From positions 1-14,499 of the forward strand of contig JAYODW010000066.1 of assembly GCA_038116745.1 (NCBI GenBank): a DNA stretch of 14,499 nucleotides, given 5' to 3'. Made by a program: the position numbers and the translations under genes. This document shows positions 14,153-14,499 of this stretch, in pieces (positions within the stretch are counted from its first letter, which is position 1; each line of letters starts with the position of its first letter). The stretch comes from JAYODW01 sp038116745 (lineage in GTDB: Bacteria; Pseudomonadota; Gammaproteobacteria; Ga0077536). The notes beneath the pieces were generated by a model, which was given only the letters and a program-made list of their open reading frames with translations, made no database searches and was not told the DNA's origin.

Positions 14153-14499
14153 ATGCGGCTTCTGAAAGCTTTCGCCATCTGCCTCGCATTCACCACAAGT
14201 GTTGCCCATGCAGATTTCAACGACGGTGTCGTTGCGCTTCTGACGGGGAAATACGACGAGGCTTTGCAGACTTTTGTCCCGCTTGCGGAGACATCTGACC
14301 ATGCGTTCGCGCAGTATTTTCTGGGACGTATGTACGCCTCAGGACAAGGCGTCGAGCAGAACAACGAAACTGCCGCGGAGTGGTACCGCAAGGCGGCGGA
14401 GAAAGGCGTCGGCGACGCGCAGTACCGACTGGGTCAGCTGTATGAGGAAGGCAGTGGTGTGCCTAAAGACCTGGAATACGCCTTCGGCTGGTACTCCGT
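14153..14499 (+). CDS. Secreted Sel1-repeat protein, 3' end cut by window edge
   Basis: About 115 codons are visible and the frame is still open at the last base. The N-terminus MRLLKAFAICLAFTTSVAHA is a clear signal peptide with an AHA cleavage site after residue 20, so the protein is exported to the periplasm or beyond. After a short lead (FNDGVVALLTGKYDEALQTF) come Sel1-like repeats (TPR-related helical pairs): AQYFLGRMYASGQGVEQN with AAEWYRKAAEKG, then AQYRLGQLYEEGSGVPKD and YAFGWYS. Such repeats scaffold protein-protein contacts and often occur in envelope or signalling proteins; no specific role can be assigned. A weak GGAAAA lies about 10 bases before the ATG. TGTTAGACT (14086-14094) may be an extended -10 for it. 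It diverges from leuC by 138 bp. Confidence 0.88.
   Translation, partial: MRLLKAFAICLAFTTSVAHADFNDGVVALLTGKYDEALQTFVPLAETSDHAFAQYFLGRMYASGQGVEQNNETAAEWYRKAAEKGVGDAQYRLGQLYEEGSGVPKDLEYAFGWYS

Noticed and set aside
14015..14302. N-terminal extension of LeuC by 96 residues
   Set aside because: The ATG at 14014 has a good ribosome site and gives the normal 466-residue length; the extension is antisense to the Sel1 signal peptide and repeats.

Overview
The window looks like GC-rich chromosomal DNA (roughly 58-60 % by eye, not computed) of a free-living, probably marine or aquatic gammaproteobacterium. This lineage is inferred, not shown: LeuC has the 466-residue length of enterobacterial LeuC, the alkyltransferase resembles the C-terminal half of E. 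coli Ada, and CaiB-type CoA-transferases, ECHDC3-like crotonases and AMP-forming acyl-CoA ligases are abundant in such organisms. I see no rRNA, tRNA, CRISPR array, insertion sequence or phage gene. The window holds eleven complete protein genes and one gene cut by the right edge.

Region 1 (31-6248) reads as an uncharacterised catabolic island. A class III CoA-transferase (minus) diverges from a secreted beta-propeller protein (plus) across a 182-bp gap that contains three inverted repeats. Converging on that propeller is a tight minus-strand group: a short-chain dehydrogenase, then an isocitrate-lyase/PEP-mutase-family C-C lyase 15 bp later, then, overlapping or almost touching the lyase end, a large exported protein. 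That exported protein joins a small beta-sandwich-like domain, a CxxCH haem-binding segment and a Vgb-type (streptogramin-lyase-like) propeller. The substrate cannot be read from the sequence.

Region 2 (6249-8760) is a 342-bp gap with GC-rich inverted repeats but no gene, followed by a coiled-coil/GAF/HD-GYP signalling protein (minus). Its phosphodiesterase domain is split by an insertion of about 160 residues.

Region 3 (8761-11873) has an Ada-like O6-alkylguanine alkyltransferase (minus) diverging from a two-gene acyl-CoA operon (plus). The operon is an ECHDC3-like crotonase that lacks both hydratase glutamates, followed by an AMP-forming acyl-CoA ligase of the DmdB/AAE type. Region 4 (11874-14499) opens with a strong hairpin between convergent genes. 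It then holds leuC-leuD (minus, ATGA overlap), encoding isopropylmalate isomerase of leucine synthesis, which diverges from a secreted Sel1-repeat protein that runs off the window.

The best candidates for something undescribed are the haem/propeller gene inside the dehydrogenase-lyase operon, the interrupted HD-GYP domain, and the crotonase without catalytic glutamates.
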